From contig CM060733.1 of the NCBI GenBank assembly GCA_030704615.1, positions 49,166,001-49,230,000 on the forward strand: a DNA stretch of 64,000 nucleotides, read 5' to 3'. The notes under the pieces are model-generated. The model ran no database searches. It had not been told where the DNA came from and saw nothing but the letters and a program-made list of their open reading frames with translations. Below are positions 1 to 11,610 of the stretch, piece after piece. The number at the start of each line of letters is the position of its first letter. The stretch's first letter is position 1. The stretch is from Takakia lepidozioides. Its lineage: Eukaryota; Streptophyta; Takakiopsida; Takakiales; Takakiaceae. The translations under genes were made by a program, and so were the position numbers.

Positions 1-52
1 ACAAAGCCGATGCTCTTGAAAAGGGCAGAGATCTTAGGTGATCAGTCAACTA

Positions 53-635
53 CTAACAGCCTGCACGCCAAGCATCCCAGGCAAGATGTAGGGCATCGAC
101 TTTGGATGATGCTTGACATGTGACAACTGGGCACCGATACATAGCAGCATCAGAGTTAGGGTTGCCACACTCAACGACCCTTCCAGACTCTTCCGAGAAA
201 TGACCCCGCTGTCGCTTGTAAGTGATCAGGAAAGTCTCAAGATTCATCGGCTTGAAGTAGAAAAGTTCATCCACATTCCGAAGGCTGGTGATGTCTATCT
301 TCACAGTTGGTCTTGTCAGCCACCTAGCAAGGATTGAGGGGTACTCCAGAACAATTTCAAGGGAATAGTCAAGCCCATCATCTAAGGAGTCTGCATTGTC
401 TTGGAGCAGCGTCCAATTGGCACCTACTGGTCGACAGCCCTTTATGTATATTTTCCTATCCTTGGGATTATACAGACTTCTGAGGATACACAAGCAAATT
501 TTCAACAGAAAACCCAGCTGGTGTAATCTTCAAGTGCGCTCCCACTTTGCAATACCCTGGTTGCTTGCTTGGGCGGCGTGCACTTGAGCGAGGATTTGCT
601 TTGAACGCCACTAGCCATTGTCCCTCTGGAACCAT
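53..635 (-). pseudogene. Decayed or frame-broken coding segment, unrecognised
   Basis: Two overlapping open frames on the minus strand read like one protein split by a one-base frame change near 490-500. The upstream frame starts at an ATG at 635 (MVPEGQWLVAFKANP) and runs to LLVYPQKSV followed by a stop. The downstream frame continues from YNPKDRKIYIKGCRPVG to a stop at 53, about 145 residues. The joint reads naturally only if one base is restored, so this is either a pseudogene or an assembly indel. A splice explanation (an acceptor ending in CTCAG near 490) is possible. Composition is mixed hydrophilic with no membrane segments or cofactor motif. I do not recognise the family. Confidence 0.4.
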
Positions 636-1314
636 GGTAAATTTACTCTCCTCCCTCCAGTTTATGACATGTGGTCCTCAAGTCCCATCACAAGGCTCAC
701 GATAATCCAACCTAGACTGCTGCTTCTGCTGTGGAAGCTGATTCAACTGAAAGATCTGTGTTTAAGATGCTGTAATCATCCAGTCCACGGAGAGCAGGGT
801 AATGAAACACACTGGCCCGGATTCTCGATCGAACGAGGTTAGGTTCATAGTTCATACCTTTCCATCACTGGGGGAGAAGAACATACCAACAGCCATCAAT
901 GTAGCAGGATTTGACCCCAGAATCATCTGGATGGCACATATTCTATAAACTAGTGGAGGCACATCTGCCACATTTGGGTATTTTCTGGGGTAGGTACATC
1001 AGGATCTTCGTTCTTTTCATTATCGATGCGTGGTCTCCTCTTGAGGGAGGAGCCAATATCTGGCTGTTCCCATAGACTGATCTCACAGGCAATCCATGAA
1101 TGCAACGAGGAATGGATGAATTTCATCTCACATATAGACAATTAGGTCGTGGTTGACCATGCATATTTTAATATACAGTTTTATTCTCTACATAATTAAA
1201 TATTGCACCGCGCACAGCTGTGCTAGTGGATGCAAACTGAAGCAGCGCCGTGTGGCTACGACCCCACCACACCCCTCTTTGTGCACACGCTCACGCCTGG
1301 ACCCCTGGGTCCCA
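636..1314. other. No confident gene
   Basis: On the minus strand near 700-850 there is a further short coding-like stretch (VFHYPALRGLDDYSI) that ends in stops, perhaps part of the same decayed gene as 53-635. The rest shows nothing I can support. Confidence 0.4.
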
Positions 1315-1500
1315 ACGGTTCCACCAATCAGCGTGCGCCCAAGTGGCGCAAGCCTCCACAGTCCACACCCCAGGATTCGATTCCCGCTCCCACCACAGTG
1401 GGCCAGATGCAGTGTATGCGTGTTTAGTAACTACCAGCTACAAGTGGTAAGGATCTCTGCTACTAGAGTAGGTGCTGGCTTAACATAGCTACGTCTCGTG
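1315..1500 (+). repeat. tRNA-derived SINE-like sequence
   Basis: A sequence resembling a pol III type 2 promoter is present. An A-box-like stretch (CCAAGTGGCGCAAG, about 1338-1352) is followed after about 20 bases by GGATTCGATTCC (1373-1384), close to the B-box consensus GGTTCGANTCC. This spacing is typical of tRNA-derived SINE heads. I could not define the ends or a target duplication, and there is no intact cloverleaf, so it is not called a tRNA gene. Confidence 0.4.
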
Positions 1501-2370
1501 GCTACTCACAGGGTGCTTCCAACATTGCTTTTCATTTTAACTCTAGGTCATTATAATCTTGGTCTAACTAGGGTTAAATTTTGCCCACACGCAAACACAA
1601 AGGTTCCCCCGCGATTGTATTGCTGCCTTATTATGGACCTTCATTTTTTTAATTTTTTTCTTTTAATTCGATTAGCTGTCCCTTTCGATTTTCAAGAAAA
1701 AATAAAAAAGTAAAAAACCTAGATAGGATACATCCCCTAGGTTTAAAAATGGGGACTAGATAATGTACAAGTGGGATTTGACTCGATGCCTCAGTGAAGC
1801 AAAGATTGACACTATATCTTTACCCCTTTCTTAATTCTCCCCTTCATTAATAATGAATATTATAATAAATAAATATTCAAGCCTTTTGCTTCTTAAAATG
1901 AGATAATTTTATCCAGGGCCTATGTCCCCCTGTTCACAAAATAAAAATAAAAATAAAAGTTATTCTTAAAGTCAGGCCCATTTTGGTCCCCACTTTGGAC
2001 CTCTAACTCGTGTTTCATCGAGTGCAAACATAAAGCCAACAAGGTTGGGCACGAGTTTGCCAAATTGGGCATGAGTCCTACTCGTTGACATGATCTCGCA
2101 GCTTCTTGCACCCTTGCTCGCCGTCACGGGCCGTGTAGCTCGGCCAAACCCAACCTGGGTATTTGACCCCAGCTCTGGTGAGAAAACTAGTTTCATCCCG
2201 TGTTTTTTTTCTTTGTATGAGTTTGTTCCCAGTTTGTTAACTCATCTTCACTTTTGGCCAACTCGGGTACTTGTCCCCGTTTTTGGCACTTTACGGATAA
2301 TTTTATTGAGTTACATATATGTACATATATATCTACCAGGGAACAATTTAAACCATATCCATCATCATTT
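1501..2370. other. AT-rich intergenic sequence
   Basis: Low-complexity AT-rich sequence with A/T runs (for example 1640-1710 and 1840-1960). No ORF here has coding character. Confidence 0.5.
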
Positions 2371-2979
2371 AAGACAATAGGAATAATATAAGAACTTAAT
2401 GGATGTGTGTGATCTGGCAATACTTTCACCGGATTCCCGCAACCTGGGCTCCTCCCCTGTCAAATCCTCCCTAGCCCCTCTTACCTGGTTTCACTATTAA
2501 ATATAGGAATCGCAGTGGGTAGCAAGCTGTGGTGGGTAAGGTGATGGTAAGGTGATAGCATTGCAGGCGGCGAGGTTCGAGGCTTGATTCTTGATGGGAG
2601 TCTTGAAGTGTAACCCCAATCGATGTAACCCTCCAATTGGTGTAACCCTCTGTAACCGATTTCTCATAACTTTGCTTAGACCATTTTATACTTAGCCACA
2701 TTTGGACTTAGTCAAATTTCGAGACCAAGTGTGGGTTACACCAACTGGAGTTACACTCCATCCTGTGTAACCTCGAGTGGAGTTACACACCTCGTCGTGT
2801 AACCCGATGTAATCCCAAGTGGAGTTACACGCCTCGTCGTGTAACCTGGAGTTGACACTCCTTCAGTTCCATGTCACTCTCAAGAGGGGGTGGAGAAGAT
2901 TTGACATGCCGAAACCGGCATACCATCCTGTCAGAGGTTGCACGTGTGCATTAAGTTCTTACATTATTCCTATTATCTT
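2371..2979. mobile_element. Inverted-repeat (MITE-like) element
   Basis: Bases 2371-2401 and 2949-2979 are inverted repeats matching at 29 of 31 positions; the left arm begins AAGACAATAGGAATAATATA. The roughly 610-bp unit has no coding capacity and looks like a non-autonomous foldback or MITE element. Weaker inverted similarity (CCATCAT...) continues outside both arms, so the true termini may lie slightly further out, and I could not identify a target-site duplication. The interior carries an array of GTGTAAC/GTTACAC motifs (2600-2850). Confidence 0.55.
2600..2855. repeat. Array of GTGTAAC / GTTACAC motifs
   Basis: About ten copies of GTGTAAC or close variants, or their reverse complement GTTACAC, occur in roughly 250 bp. 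They include two near-copies of AGTGGAGTTACAC followed by CCTCGTCGTGTAACC at about 2776 and 2818. The alternating orientation makes many potential small hairpins. It lies inside the inverted-repeat element at 2371-2979. Confidence 0.5.
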
Positions 2980-3059
2980 CCCATCGAAATGATGGAATTA
3001 ACTAATTATTCTTCGCTTAAAGTGGTCGGGAGTAGGTTGATTTTATCCATGTCGACGTT

Positions 3060-3662
3060 CATCCATAGTTAAGGATAGGGAGCGCCGCCGGATCGCAGCC
3101 GGCATCAACCGCCGTGGCCCGCACGACGGGCCCGCCACCGTACGAAATTTTCATGCGGAAGATTCCGGGGCCCGCTATTTGGGAAGGGGGGTGGGCAGGT
3201 TAGGGTTGGGTTACGGGTGTGGTCGGCACATTTCCTGGAATATTCGACTCGGGTAGCGTGTGGCGCGACTTTGCGGGACCGGAAGGCGCGGATGGGTGAG
3301 GTGGCAGGGAGGGGAGTCAAAGCTGCCGGGTTTCGCTCGCCGACGAAGGGCGCATCACGGCCACGTGCTCACTTATTCGTCGTTGCATTTTCCGGCGGTT
3401 TGAAACCCGGCGATGAGGCGGGTCAATGTGAAAAGCGTGGGGGAACCTCTCTCTACGACCACCCACTTCCCCTTCTTTTTCTTCTTGTCACCAGAGGTGG
3501 TACAGCTGTCCGGGTGAAACGATGGCGGGAGATGAAGGTAGTGGCGCAGTTTTACTGCGGGATAATTTTGTGGAAAGATATGTGCACAGGCTTTGTGGTG
3601 CAGGAGCAATCGGACTCTCAAAACAAGACTCTAAGATCTGCCTCGCGGTCTCTCTCGATTGA
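3060..3662 (+). promoter_or_regulatory. GC-rich, CpG-rich segment with a short ATG ORF
   Basis: This segment is much richer in GC and CpG than its surroundings and resembles a promoter or 5' leader. An ATG at 3522 opens a 46-codon frame (MAGDEGSGAVLLRDNFVERY...) to a TGA at 3660-3662. It could be a first exon or an upstream ORF of a plus-strand gene whose later exon may be at 4726-5339. No donor site or TATA box could be fixed with confidence. Confidence 0.3.
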
Positions 3663-4725
3663 GAAGGAGGTGCAGCGGAATTGTGGAGAGGAGTTGTTGT
3701 CGACGAGAAAGAGATTGGAGGAGAAGCATGTCGGGAGTGGCAAGTTGCGGAAGTGTAGCTGCGGGCAGAGAAGAGATGGGAGGGGAGATTGCCTCCCGAA
3801 CAGGGAGAGACGCGGTCCTGGCAGATGAGAAAGATTGGGGTGTTTTCCTCTGACACTTAGTTAGTGCCCGCTGTGCTCGGAGTTCCCATCACACGCTGGT
3901 AACCTTCCTTCACTAGAATGAGATGGAGGAGTGGTGCCTTTGACGCCGTTGATAGTGTCCAGTCATGGAATTGAACCTCGTCTGGGTTCGCGTGCCAACA
4001 TTGCTTTGCTCATCCATTGGTCTGTCATTTTGGTCATGCTTTTCTTTGGATTCTTAGCGCCATCTTTTGTTTTGGTTTGGTTTGGAGTGTACTCTTTTTG
4101 CATGGCACATTTCAGAGGAATCTGTTAGGCTTTGTTTGCAGCTTGCGAGAGTTTGCAAATGAAGCTCATTGACAGTGATTGAATTGTCCATCGAGGATAA
4201 AGACTCCATTGAAAAATTAGCTTGAGGATTATCATTTAGCGTGTAGTTAGTCTTTAGAAAATATCTCCTACTTTCAGCGGACAATGACAATTAGTCTCCC
4301 TGAAATTATGACTGTAGTCATGTGAACTGGGCCTGGCTGTAGTGAGCCTTCCGCTACTTCGTTTCACGACACGTCCAATCCAGGAGTGTGTTTTGTTTTT
4401 GGTACAATGGACGTTAAATGCTGTGATTCATGTTAGCGGAGAACTTTCGAAGTCTGGTACAGCCAGCAGGTTTGGGAGAGATATGTGTTGCTTATTCCCT
4501 ACCCCCAGGTGTTAGCAGAATGAGGCCTTATTGTTTAGCCTAGGAATCTTCTTTGTCTCCTTAAAGCAGCACCGAATTGGGGCCCGTGCACTTACACTAC
4601 ATGTGCCATATCAGTGCTATATCAGTCACCCATAACCTGTATAGTAAGAAACCATCACCTGCAATGTTGTTCACAGTCATCATTTCATGTCCATTCTAAA
4701 CTTCTCTGCGTATGTGCCATTGCAG
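3663..4725. other. Leader/intron-like sequence, no confident gene
   Basis: Open frames here are short and of random composition. The stretch may be an intron between the GC-rich leader at 3060-3662 and the coding exon from 4726, whose putative acceptor is TGCCATTGCAG just before it. Confidence 0.3.
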
Positions 4726-5339
4726 GCTACTGGAGTCACCAAATGAACAAACCAATGAAGTTTAGCTTACGGCATCTCTCCAAAATTTTCTCTTGGCACA
4801 AACAGCCAAGAGCATCCCTTGGGATAATGGGCGGGTGGCAGGAACTGCACTCACCAACGAAGGAGTTGGCAGCTGCTACAGAGCTCACTGGGTTCGAGGG
4901 AGAGAGTAACCTCTCTTACATTAGCCTGCGGGACCTTATGCCCTCAGGCAGACCCTCGAAGCGGAAAAGGGAAAGCCTGACAGGCGAGAGAGCACAGGAG
5001 GAGGAAGATGACCTGAACTGGTCAGGTGGCAGGCGGCCTCCAATTAAGAACCGCCTTGTGGAGCAAGCTGCTCGTGCCTATCTGCTTCCTTCAGGGGGTC
5101 AAAGACCTGCCCCTAATCAGTTCTTTGCCCGTTATTGGTCGCAGCTTACTGTTGGCCGCAAACCTTGCGCAGGTCTGATCTGTGATGACCTGCATGCACC
5201 CCCCAGGGGATGCATAAGAGGGTGTGTTAATGGTTGCTTGAGCTGCCTTCCCAGTTTGCTATGGTTGGATTTGACCCATGCCTTTTGGTGCCTGTTCAGC
5301 CACCTACGGCCCCAGTCCATGAGCCTTTTACGAGCTTAG
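4726..5339 (+). CDS. Exon of an unrecognised plant protein
   Basis: An open frame follows a good splice acceptor (GCCATTGCAG) and runs to a stop at 5337-5339. The first two thirds have real coding character. There is a basic Ser/Leu start (KFSLRHLSKIFSW), an acidic-basic stretch (PSKRKRESLTGERAQEEEDD) and the segment PPIKNRLVEQAARAYLL, which resembles a conserved C-terminal block of uncharacterised plant proteins. The last 60 residues (Cys-rich, from about 5190) look less convincing and the true end may lie earlier at a splice donor. No enzyme or known-domain motif is visible. Function unknown. Confidence 0.4.
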
Positions 5340-6462
5340 GGTACTGAATTGGGTCTCAGTGGGCACCTTATGGTCAAGAGGTGAGCTGAGGTTGTCTGGG
5401 GTATCCCATGCAGTCTGACACTTTGGTGACATTAAGTTACTACTTGTGGGGTCTTTTGGCTACCTCGCCTTAACAGTGTATACTGAGCTTATGGAGGAAG
5501 GGTCGGTGGAGGGAGTTCGTGACTGCTGGAGATTGGGTGTCTCCTTCACGGTTTGGAATGGTACTTCAGAATGTGACATATGGGACAGCACAGGAATGGG
5601 TTTGTACTATCATTTGTTCTATTAAGGCCATGAGTGGCACTACATGAGAGTACGAAGAGAGAGTGGCTTACTTAACCTTGTGATATATGGAACTAAGCCT
5701 CTAGTGTCATGGCATAAAAGAGCTGTGAGATTCTTGGGTTCAAGTTCTCGAGAGGGTGACATGGTTTGAGTCTGAGACTGATCCTATCATCGTAGAAGAG
5801 AGTTTGTGCATGGTGTGAAGAGAAGGAGGGACGCAAGGAATATGTGCACAACACAGACTTTTCTGCGAGCTAGAGAGAATTATTTTGCAGCTTAATAATA
5901 TAGCTGTTCTGCGCGGATGACGATCAAATCCAATAATGGTTGATACCCAAAGGGTCCTTCACTTTCAATACTGTTCCCAGTACCCTCATGTTTTATGAAG
6001 CAATGAATTGAGTTCTGTTCAGTTAGAGCACACAGTGAGCTACTATTCCTTGTCTGTGCTACCTGTAGTTTGCAATCCCCCTTGGCTGGTGGTTGATTCC
6101 TTCCTCTCTTATTGTCATTCGCCATTCACAATCATGCATGCACTGGGGCTTTGTCTTGCCCATGGACCAAAGTGGAGCACCTACCTCTCGTATGTAGATG
6201 TTGCTAAACACTGAACTGTCTATCTTCCTCCTAGCCCTTGGTTTGATGCCTAGGTTGATACGCTCATGGTGTTTAGTCTATGGCCTTCTCTCTACCCCAA
6301 GAGTGGGGAAAGAGAGAAGGAGAAGGTTGCCTTCGTCAAGCTCCACTGAAGAAGACTTCGGCTCACACCAGGTTAAACTGCATAGCTGAAAAGCTACTTA
6401 AACACAATGCTCTTCGAGTGAACGGCCTACATTGTGACTGCTCCTCTGATTTCTTGTGAGCG
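5340..6462. other. No confident gene
   Basis: I see no convincing gene, repeat or RNA here. Short ORFs on both strands lack coding character. Confidence 0.4.
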
Positions 6463-7146
6463 TTACTGGTCGGTGCTAATCTCTGAACCTGAAAAATCAA
6501 TCTCCATTGTTTCTGGTCTTGGATTGCCACTGGGTGGAAACTGGATCCAACGTGAAAGTTTAGATTCTCTCTGTAGGCACTCTTTGGCGATGGTTCTACG
6601 AACAAAAATCTCAAGAGGGACACCGTGCAGCAGCGTTGCCGCCAGCGGGCGGTCTGGGCAATTCATCAGTGTGAGTGAACGACTGCTAAGCTTTCCTGAT
6701 TTGAGTCGAGTTGCACACTGTTCTCTCAAAAGTTCCACGAGTAATTGCTCCTCGCTGGCCGAGTGAACCACTCCTTTCAGTATATGAGCGAGTGTACAAC
6801 CGTGAAAAAGACGAGGAACCCACTTATCAAGGCTGAAAGGGTATTCGTCTCCAGTGCAGAGTTGGCCATTCTGGTTCAGTGTTTTGTTTGCAATGGCATA
6901 GCATCTTGCAAGGTATGTGCCGAAAGTCTCCAGATGCTGCTTTGGGTTCGCAAACCCAGATAACCAAATCAGCAGCCTTCTGCGGCGGTAAGCCCATATG
7001 TCTGCCTTGTCGGCCATCATCAGTTGAGGGTGTCCCTCCCAGTCTGGCTCGGAAGCACAGACTGATTTATGATCAGATTTGTCCACGATTGCCGCGATAT
7101 GACATCTTGGGATATCTTGGGATGCTTTGCTACCTTTGTTTGGCAT
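6463..7146 (-). CDS. Hypothetical protein, 227 residues
   Basis: A single ATG-started frame encodes MPNKGSKASQ... to ...DFSGSEISTDQ. The centre (AYRRRRLLIWLSGFANPKQH and LETFGTYLARCYAIANKTLN) looks like packed helices, and the tail is hydrophilic and acidic. No signal peptide, membrane segment, metal site or known catalytic motif is visible, and I do not recognise the family. It could be one exon of a larger minus-strand gene. No neighbouring exon, TATA box or poly(A) signal was identified. The length of the open frame and non-random composition are the only support. Confidence 0.4.
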   Translation of the reverse strand: MPNKGSKASQDIPRCHIAAIVDKSDHKSVCASEPDWEGHPQLMMADKADIWAYRRRRLLIWLSGFANPKQHLETFGTYLARCYAIANKTLNQNGQLCTGDEYPFSLDKWVPRLFHGCTLAHILKGVVHSASEEQLLVELLREQCATRLKSGKLSSRSLTLMNCPDRPLAATLLHGVPLEIFVRRTIAKECLQRESKLSRWIQFPPSGNPRPETMEIDFSGSEISTDQ

Positions 7147-8494
7147 TCAGTCAGGAGAATCATATGTCGAGTCTAATCATCGTATGTATCCAGTGAGCCC
7201 TTCCTTCTCTTGAAGATTATCAAAATGTTTTCATTTCAAGATCCGTGTGCCTCTCCCTCTCTCTCATGGATTTCGTTTCCTGAGTGCATGCATGATTCCA
7301 TATCCCAAAAGCAGTCAGCGTGTCACGAAAACGAAGAGGTATATATGAACTTTGCAGAGATGAAGAGGTATAACAAACATGAAGAGGTATAACGTTTGAA
7401 GAGGCGGAAAGGTTCTTTGCAGGCGACATGCCTATTGAATGGACGAGGACAAACTGATTGAATGCAGACAATATCATTCTTCGTGCTCTTGAATGCTTCT
7501 GGATGTGTCTCGCAAACATTGACATTCCATGACAAATAGCTCGTTCAAACTCGAGTATAGCAAGCAGATATGGTACATTGTGCATTCCAACATGGGAACT
7601 ACAGGAGACCCACGATTCATATTGCGTTCGTCTTATTGGCTCATCCGCGTTTACTAAATGCATGTGACCCTTTTTCTCCGGCTCAGATTCTTCAGAGTTT
7701 TTGGGTTTTAAAAATTGGGTCTGTCAATGTGCTCAGGCAAACGGTGAGAAGTCTTGAAATGTTAGCTGGGTACCATGATGAATGGAAAAATGTTTCCTAA
7801 ATTTACATGATTGTTTTTTAAAAAGAATGCCCAAGGGAGGCCGAGTGGGATTAGCTTGGGATGAAGACACACCATAATCCATGCTTGCTTCTGTTTGAAG
7901 GACCCATTGTAATAGAAAGAAAATCTACTTAGAACATTTTATGGAACCAAGGTTTACCCATTTGACTCCAGCATGACCCCAATAGGTATTACCCCAGTAA
8001 GTAGTCCCAGAAGACTCGCAAGTTTGTTTCATCACTGTGTTTTGCCTCTGTTTTTGCTTATAGAAGGGGCACATCCAGGACTCACACTCGGAGCCCCTTA
8101 ATTACAGGGAGAGATGAAAACCTCTGCCATGAGCAAGAGACTGGGCACTGCACAGGGAAGGGGTCAGGGAATATAATACCACACGCGGCAAGGTAGCAGG
8201 ATTTTGGGTGGCACATAGTACACTATCCAACTGAGCTACCATCCTTGGCCAGCTCTGTTGTCTACAAATGTACCATAGGGTAGGTGCCCCCCAAGATCAC
8301 GGGCAGGGCAAAATCACACTGAGCAATATTTCCTGTGTCCAACTGTCTCATTCGCCAGGGATACTTCTCACCTGATCAAACCACCCTGGTATTTTCCAGT
8401 GGGCCTTTGCCATTATCTCACTCATAGAACCAGCAAGGGATCATTATACGTTAAAGTGAAAGTCATCAAGAGACATGCCTTACAAGGTCAACAT
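7147..8494. other. Intergenic, with tRNA-like promoter boxes
   Basis: No coding region is supported. The minus strand at 8227-8238 reads TAGCTCAGTTGG, a perfect tRNA A-box. A B-box-like GAGTGTGAGTCC lies about 140 bp further along that strand, too far for a tRNA. The plus strand near 7834 reads AGGCCGAGTGGGA, like a tRNA-Ser/Leu A-box. These may be SINE remnants. Bases 8400-8494 are probably the 3' untranslated region of the PPR gene. Confidence 0.3.
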
Positions 8495-10805
8495 TCACCA
8501 GTACTCCCCACAGGAGCAAACCCCATCTTCAAAGTTGTGAAAGCGATTGCCATCCCGCACAACGATTGCTCGCCCAACAATCTTCGAGATGAGCTTGGTG
8601 GCCATGTGGCAGTCACCACACACCCGAAGGTTCTTGATAACACAGAGAGGCGTCCCAGGGGCCGTGCTGATCAGCCCAAAAGCGATGGCCAGCTTCTCAC
8701 TGTGATGGCAAAGAGAAATTTCCTTTTGCTCCTCCACGTCATGCAATACAAAGCGTGTGTCAGGCACATACCCTGCCTCCTTCATCAGCCCAGACAATCT
8801 TCTCAGCTCAGCATGAATTTCCTCTATTTGTGGATGCGAACAAAGGTGTGCACCCCATCGCCGACCTCAATGTAGCAGTGACCTGGCTCTTTGGTGACAC
8901 CTCTGACCTTCATCATTTTTCTCACCTTTGCAGTATCATCCCACCTGCCAGCTGCAGCATAGATGTTCGACAGCGACACATAAGTTCCCGCATCCTGTGG
9001 ATCCCACTTGAGAATACATTTTGCTGCACGTTCTGCCACCTCCACATTGCCATGAATTTTGCAGGCACCAAGCAAGGCCTTCCACACTACAGCATCTGGT
9101 TTGCTTGGCATTTTGCTGGTAAAATCCTCTGCCTCATCCAGTCGCCCCACACGGCCAAGAAGGTCCACCATGCAGCCAAAGTGCTCTGCTGCAGGAGTAA
9201 GGTTATGATCTTTACTAAGGGATTCAAAGTAGTGTCTGCCTTCATCCACTAGGCCAACATGGCTGCATGCAGAGAGAACACATACAAAGGTGATATTGTC
9301 CGGCTTCAAGCCTTCCATTTGCATTCCTTCAAATAGTTGCAGGGCTTCCCTAGAACATCCATGCTGGGCATATCCTGCCATCATAGCACTCCATGACACC
9401 ACATCTCGTTCAGCCATATTGTCAAACACTTCCTTGGCATCCTTGATGCTCCCGCATTTGGCATACATGTCCATGAGGGTGTTGTCAAGAATGGTATTTG
9501 GTTGAATTCCAGCTTTCATGATGTCTGCATGTACCTTTTTGCCCTTTTCCAGGGCTGCCAGACTCGCACACGCATTGCAAACACAAACATATGTAATCGG
9601 GTTCGGCTTCACCCCTTCCCGCATCATTTGCTCATAGGTCTGCAAAGCCTCCAGCCCACTCCCATGCTGGGTATATCCTGCAATCATCGCACTCCATGAA
9701 ACCACATCTCGTTCAGCCATATTGTCAAACACTCCTCTTGCATCCTTGATGCTCCCGCATTTTGCATACATGTCCACAAGGGCAGTATCCAGAATGATAT
9801 TTGGTACAATCCCAGCTTTCATGATATCACAGTGGACCTCTTTCCCCTTCTGCAGTGCTCTCAGGCTTGCACATGCATTGCAAATGCAAACGAACGTGAC
9901 CAGGTCTGGCTTCACCCCATCCCCCATCATTAGTTCATAGGTCTCCATAGCCTCCATCCCACGCCCATCCTTGGTATACCCTGCAATCATCGCACTCCAC
10001 GAGACCACATTTCGTTCAGCCATATTGTTGAACACTGCCTGTGCATCTTTGATGCTGCCGCATTTGCAATACATGTCCATGAGGGTAGTGTCCAGAATGG
10101 CATCTGGAACAATTCCAGCTTTCATCATGTCAGCATGGACCTCTTTGCCCTTTTCCAGCGCTGTCAGGCAGGAACATGCCTTCAGAATGCAAGTGAATGA
10201 AACCTGGTTGGGCTTCACCCCTTCCTGTATCATTTGCTGATAGGTCTCTATAGCTTTTCTACTATACCCCTGCTTGAAATATCCTGCCATCATTATATTC
10301 CATGAATAAATATTTTGTTCAGTCATTTTGTCAAACACTCGGTGTGCATCCATGATGCTCCCACACTTGACATACATGTGTTGTGTAGAAACACATTTGC
10401 CTTGAATCGACTTTGGATAATGTGGGCATGCACCTGCTTTCCTGCTGCTAGGCCATTCATCTTCATGCACTTATCCAACAGACAGACATAGGTAGTTAAG
10501 TCTGCCAAAATGCCTCCATGCTCCAAAATATGCAGAGCCTCGTTCAGTTGTCCTGCCTCACATAGTGTCCTCACATGTCCACAACCACCAGAAGCGATCT
10601 TATACACTCCCTTTCTTGGTCCTCTTTCGGAAACGGTGGTCATGGAGGAGGTATGTGACTTTATCAAGTGTACTGCTGCTTCTGCTTCCAGTTCACCATC
10701 TACACATGCAGCCTTGTGGCTATCAATCCATAGTTGCTCTTTGGTACTCGTGGGCTTGAGATCTGGCCCTCTTGGATGGATCTGGACCCACGACCTAAAA
10801 TGCAT
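8495..10805 (-). pseudogene. PPR-DYW (PLS class) RNA-editing factor, two frame breaks
   Basis: Three minus-strand frames form one PLS-type pentatricopeptide protein: 10805 to about 10377 (N-terminus and first repeat), about 10376 to 8838 (repeats, then E/E+ region) and about 8838 to 8495 (DYW domain). Repeats show MYAKCGSIKDA and RDVVSWSAMIAGY signatures. The DYW part keeps HSEKLA, the CGDCH zinc motif and ends GEYW instead of DYW. Such proteins edit C to U in organelle RNA. The first break fits loss of 10 bases where repeats normally read NTLV(D/N)MY. The second fits loss of about 13 bases between VHTFV and [11 protein letters not shown]. Both give frameshifts, so the gene is a pseudogene unless these are assembly errors. 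No intron borders explain either break. Confidence 0.85.
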
Positions 10806-11382
10806 CTAGCAAACACCCCAACCCTACTTACCACACACTACTTACTGATAAGGCTGAAATGCTGAGAAGTGCTTAAAAATGTGTTAGAGGAAAGACGGAG
10901 GAAGACAATTTGCAAGTAAGTTTTTCAATCCAGCTAAACACATTCTCCTAAGACAAAGCTGGTTACCTTCACTGGGGTTGCAGGTAAATATCCAAGAACT
11001 GAAAGTAAGGAGAAGCTTTGGAATGAATATTGTTATACCCCAATCAATGGTGGGACAATCGAGGCAGGCAGGCAGGTGAATGTCCTTCTGGGCCAACTTA
11101 GGAAGAACAACCACTTATACCACCAGAGGAGTCACTTTTGTACAACAGACAACATCCTCCACATCATACATGAAGAAAGCCGCACCTTGCCAATGCGGTT
11201 GTCCTGCCATTGTGAAGGATATTCAAAGAACTCTTGCCACCGCTCGTCCATGCTCCATGGTTGACCTTCATGCCAGAAACTCCAAAGGCATCAAGGAATG
11301 CTAGTTTAGCTTCTGACAATATCCATGTGAGTCAATCTCAGCTCTATGTGAAGTATTATAACAGACAAGCTCCTAACAAGGC
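10806..11382. other. Spacer between PPR pseudogene and upstream exon
   Basis: No coding sequence is supported. It separates the PPR start (10805) from the NPSWVK exon (11383-11610) on the same strand, so it could be an intron or 5' region. Confidence 0.4.
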
Positions 11383-11610
11383 TCATTGCACGTCATAGTC
11401 ACCTTCATCTTCAAGCTTCGAAGGAGCTACACCATCCACACCAGCATTACAACCGCACTTTGATATGCTTGCACCATCACCCGACTGTTCTCGGCATTGC
11501 GTCATAGCAATTAGCTTTTCTTTCACCCAAGAAGGATTCAACCAACCCTCAATCCACAGGACCTCCCGTGTGAACTGCTTATGTCTGTAGTCTGGAGATT
11601 TTGGATTGGT
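11383..11610 (-). CDS. Terminal exon carrying the LWIEG...NPSWVK module
   Basis: Following an acceptor (TTGTTTTCACAG, minus strand) the frame from 11610 reads 75 codons from TNPKSPDYRHKQFTREVLW through IEGWLNPSWVKEKLIAM to an acidic C-terminal tail (SKLEDEGDYDVQ) and a stop at 11383. It looks like the last exon of a small gene. The block from HK to GDG is clearly homologous, also at DNA level, to the N-terminal part of the second PPR gene at about 28815-28910. Upstream exons were not resolved; 11640-11760 contains another candidate segment. The family is not recognised. Confidence 0.5.
   Translation of the reverse strand, partial: TNPKSPDYRHKQFTREVLWIEGWLNPSWVKEKLIAMTQCREQSGDGASISKCGCNAGVDGVAPSKLEDEGDYDVQ

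Noticed and set aside
1153-1488. 111-codon plus-strand ORF
   Set aside because: It runs through the SINE-like sequence and overlaps two other open frames of similar length, with no coding signature.
3217-3828. 203-codon plus-strand ORF in GC-rich DNA
   Set aside because: GC-rich sequence keeps frames open on both strands; the translation is Arg/Gly-rich without domain-like order, and the ATG at 3522 in another frame is a better start.
8227-8290. tRNA gene on the minus strand
   Set aside because: The A-box is perfect, but no anticodon stem, T-arm or B-box lies at tRNA distance.
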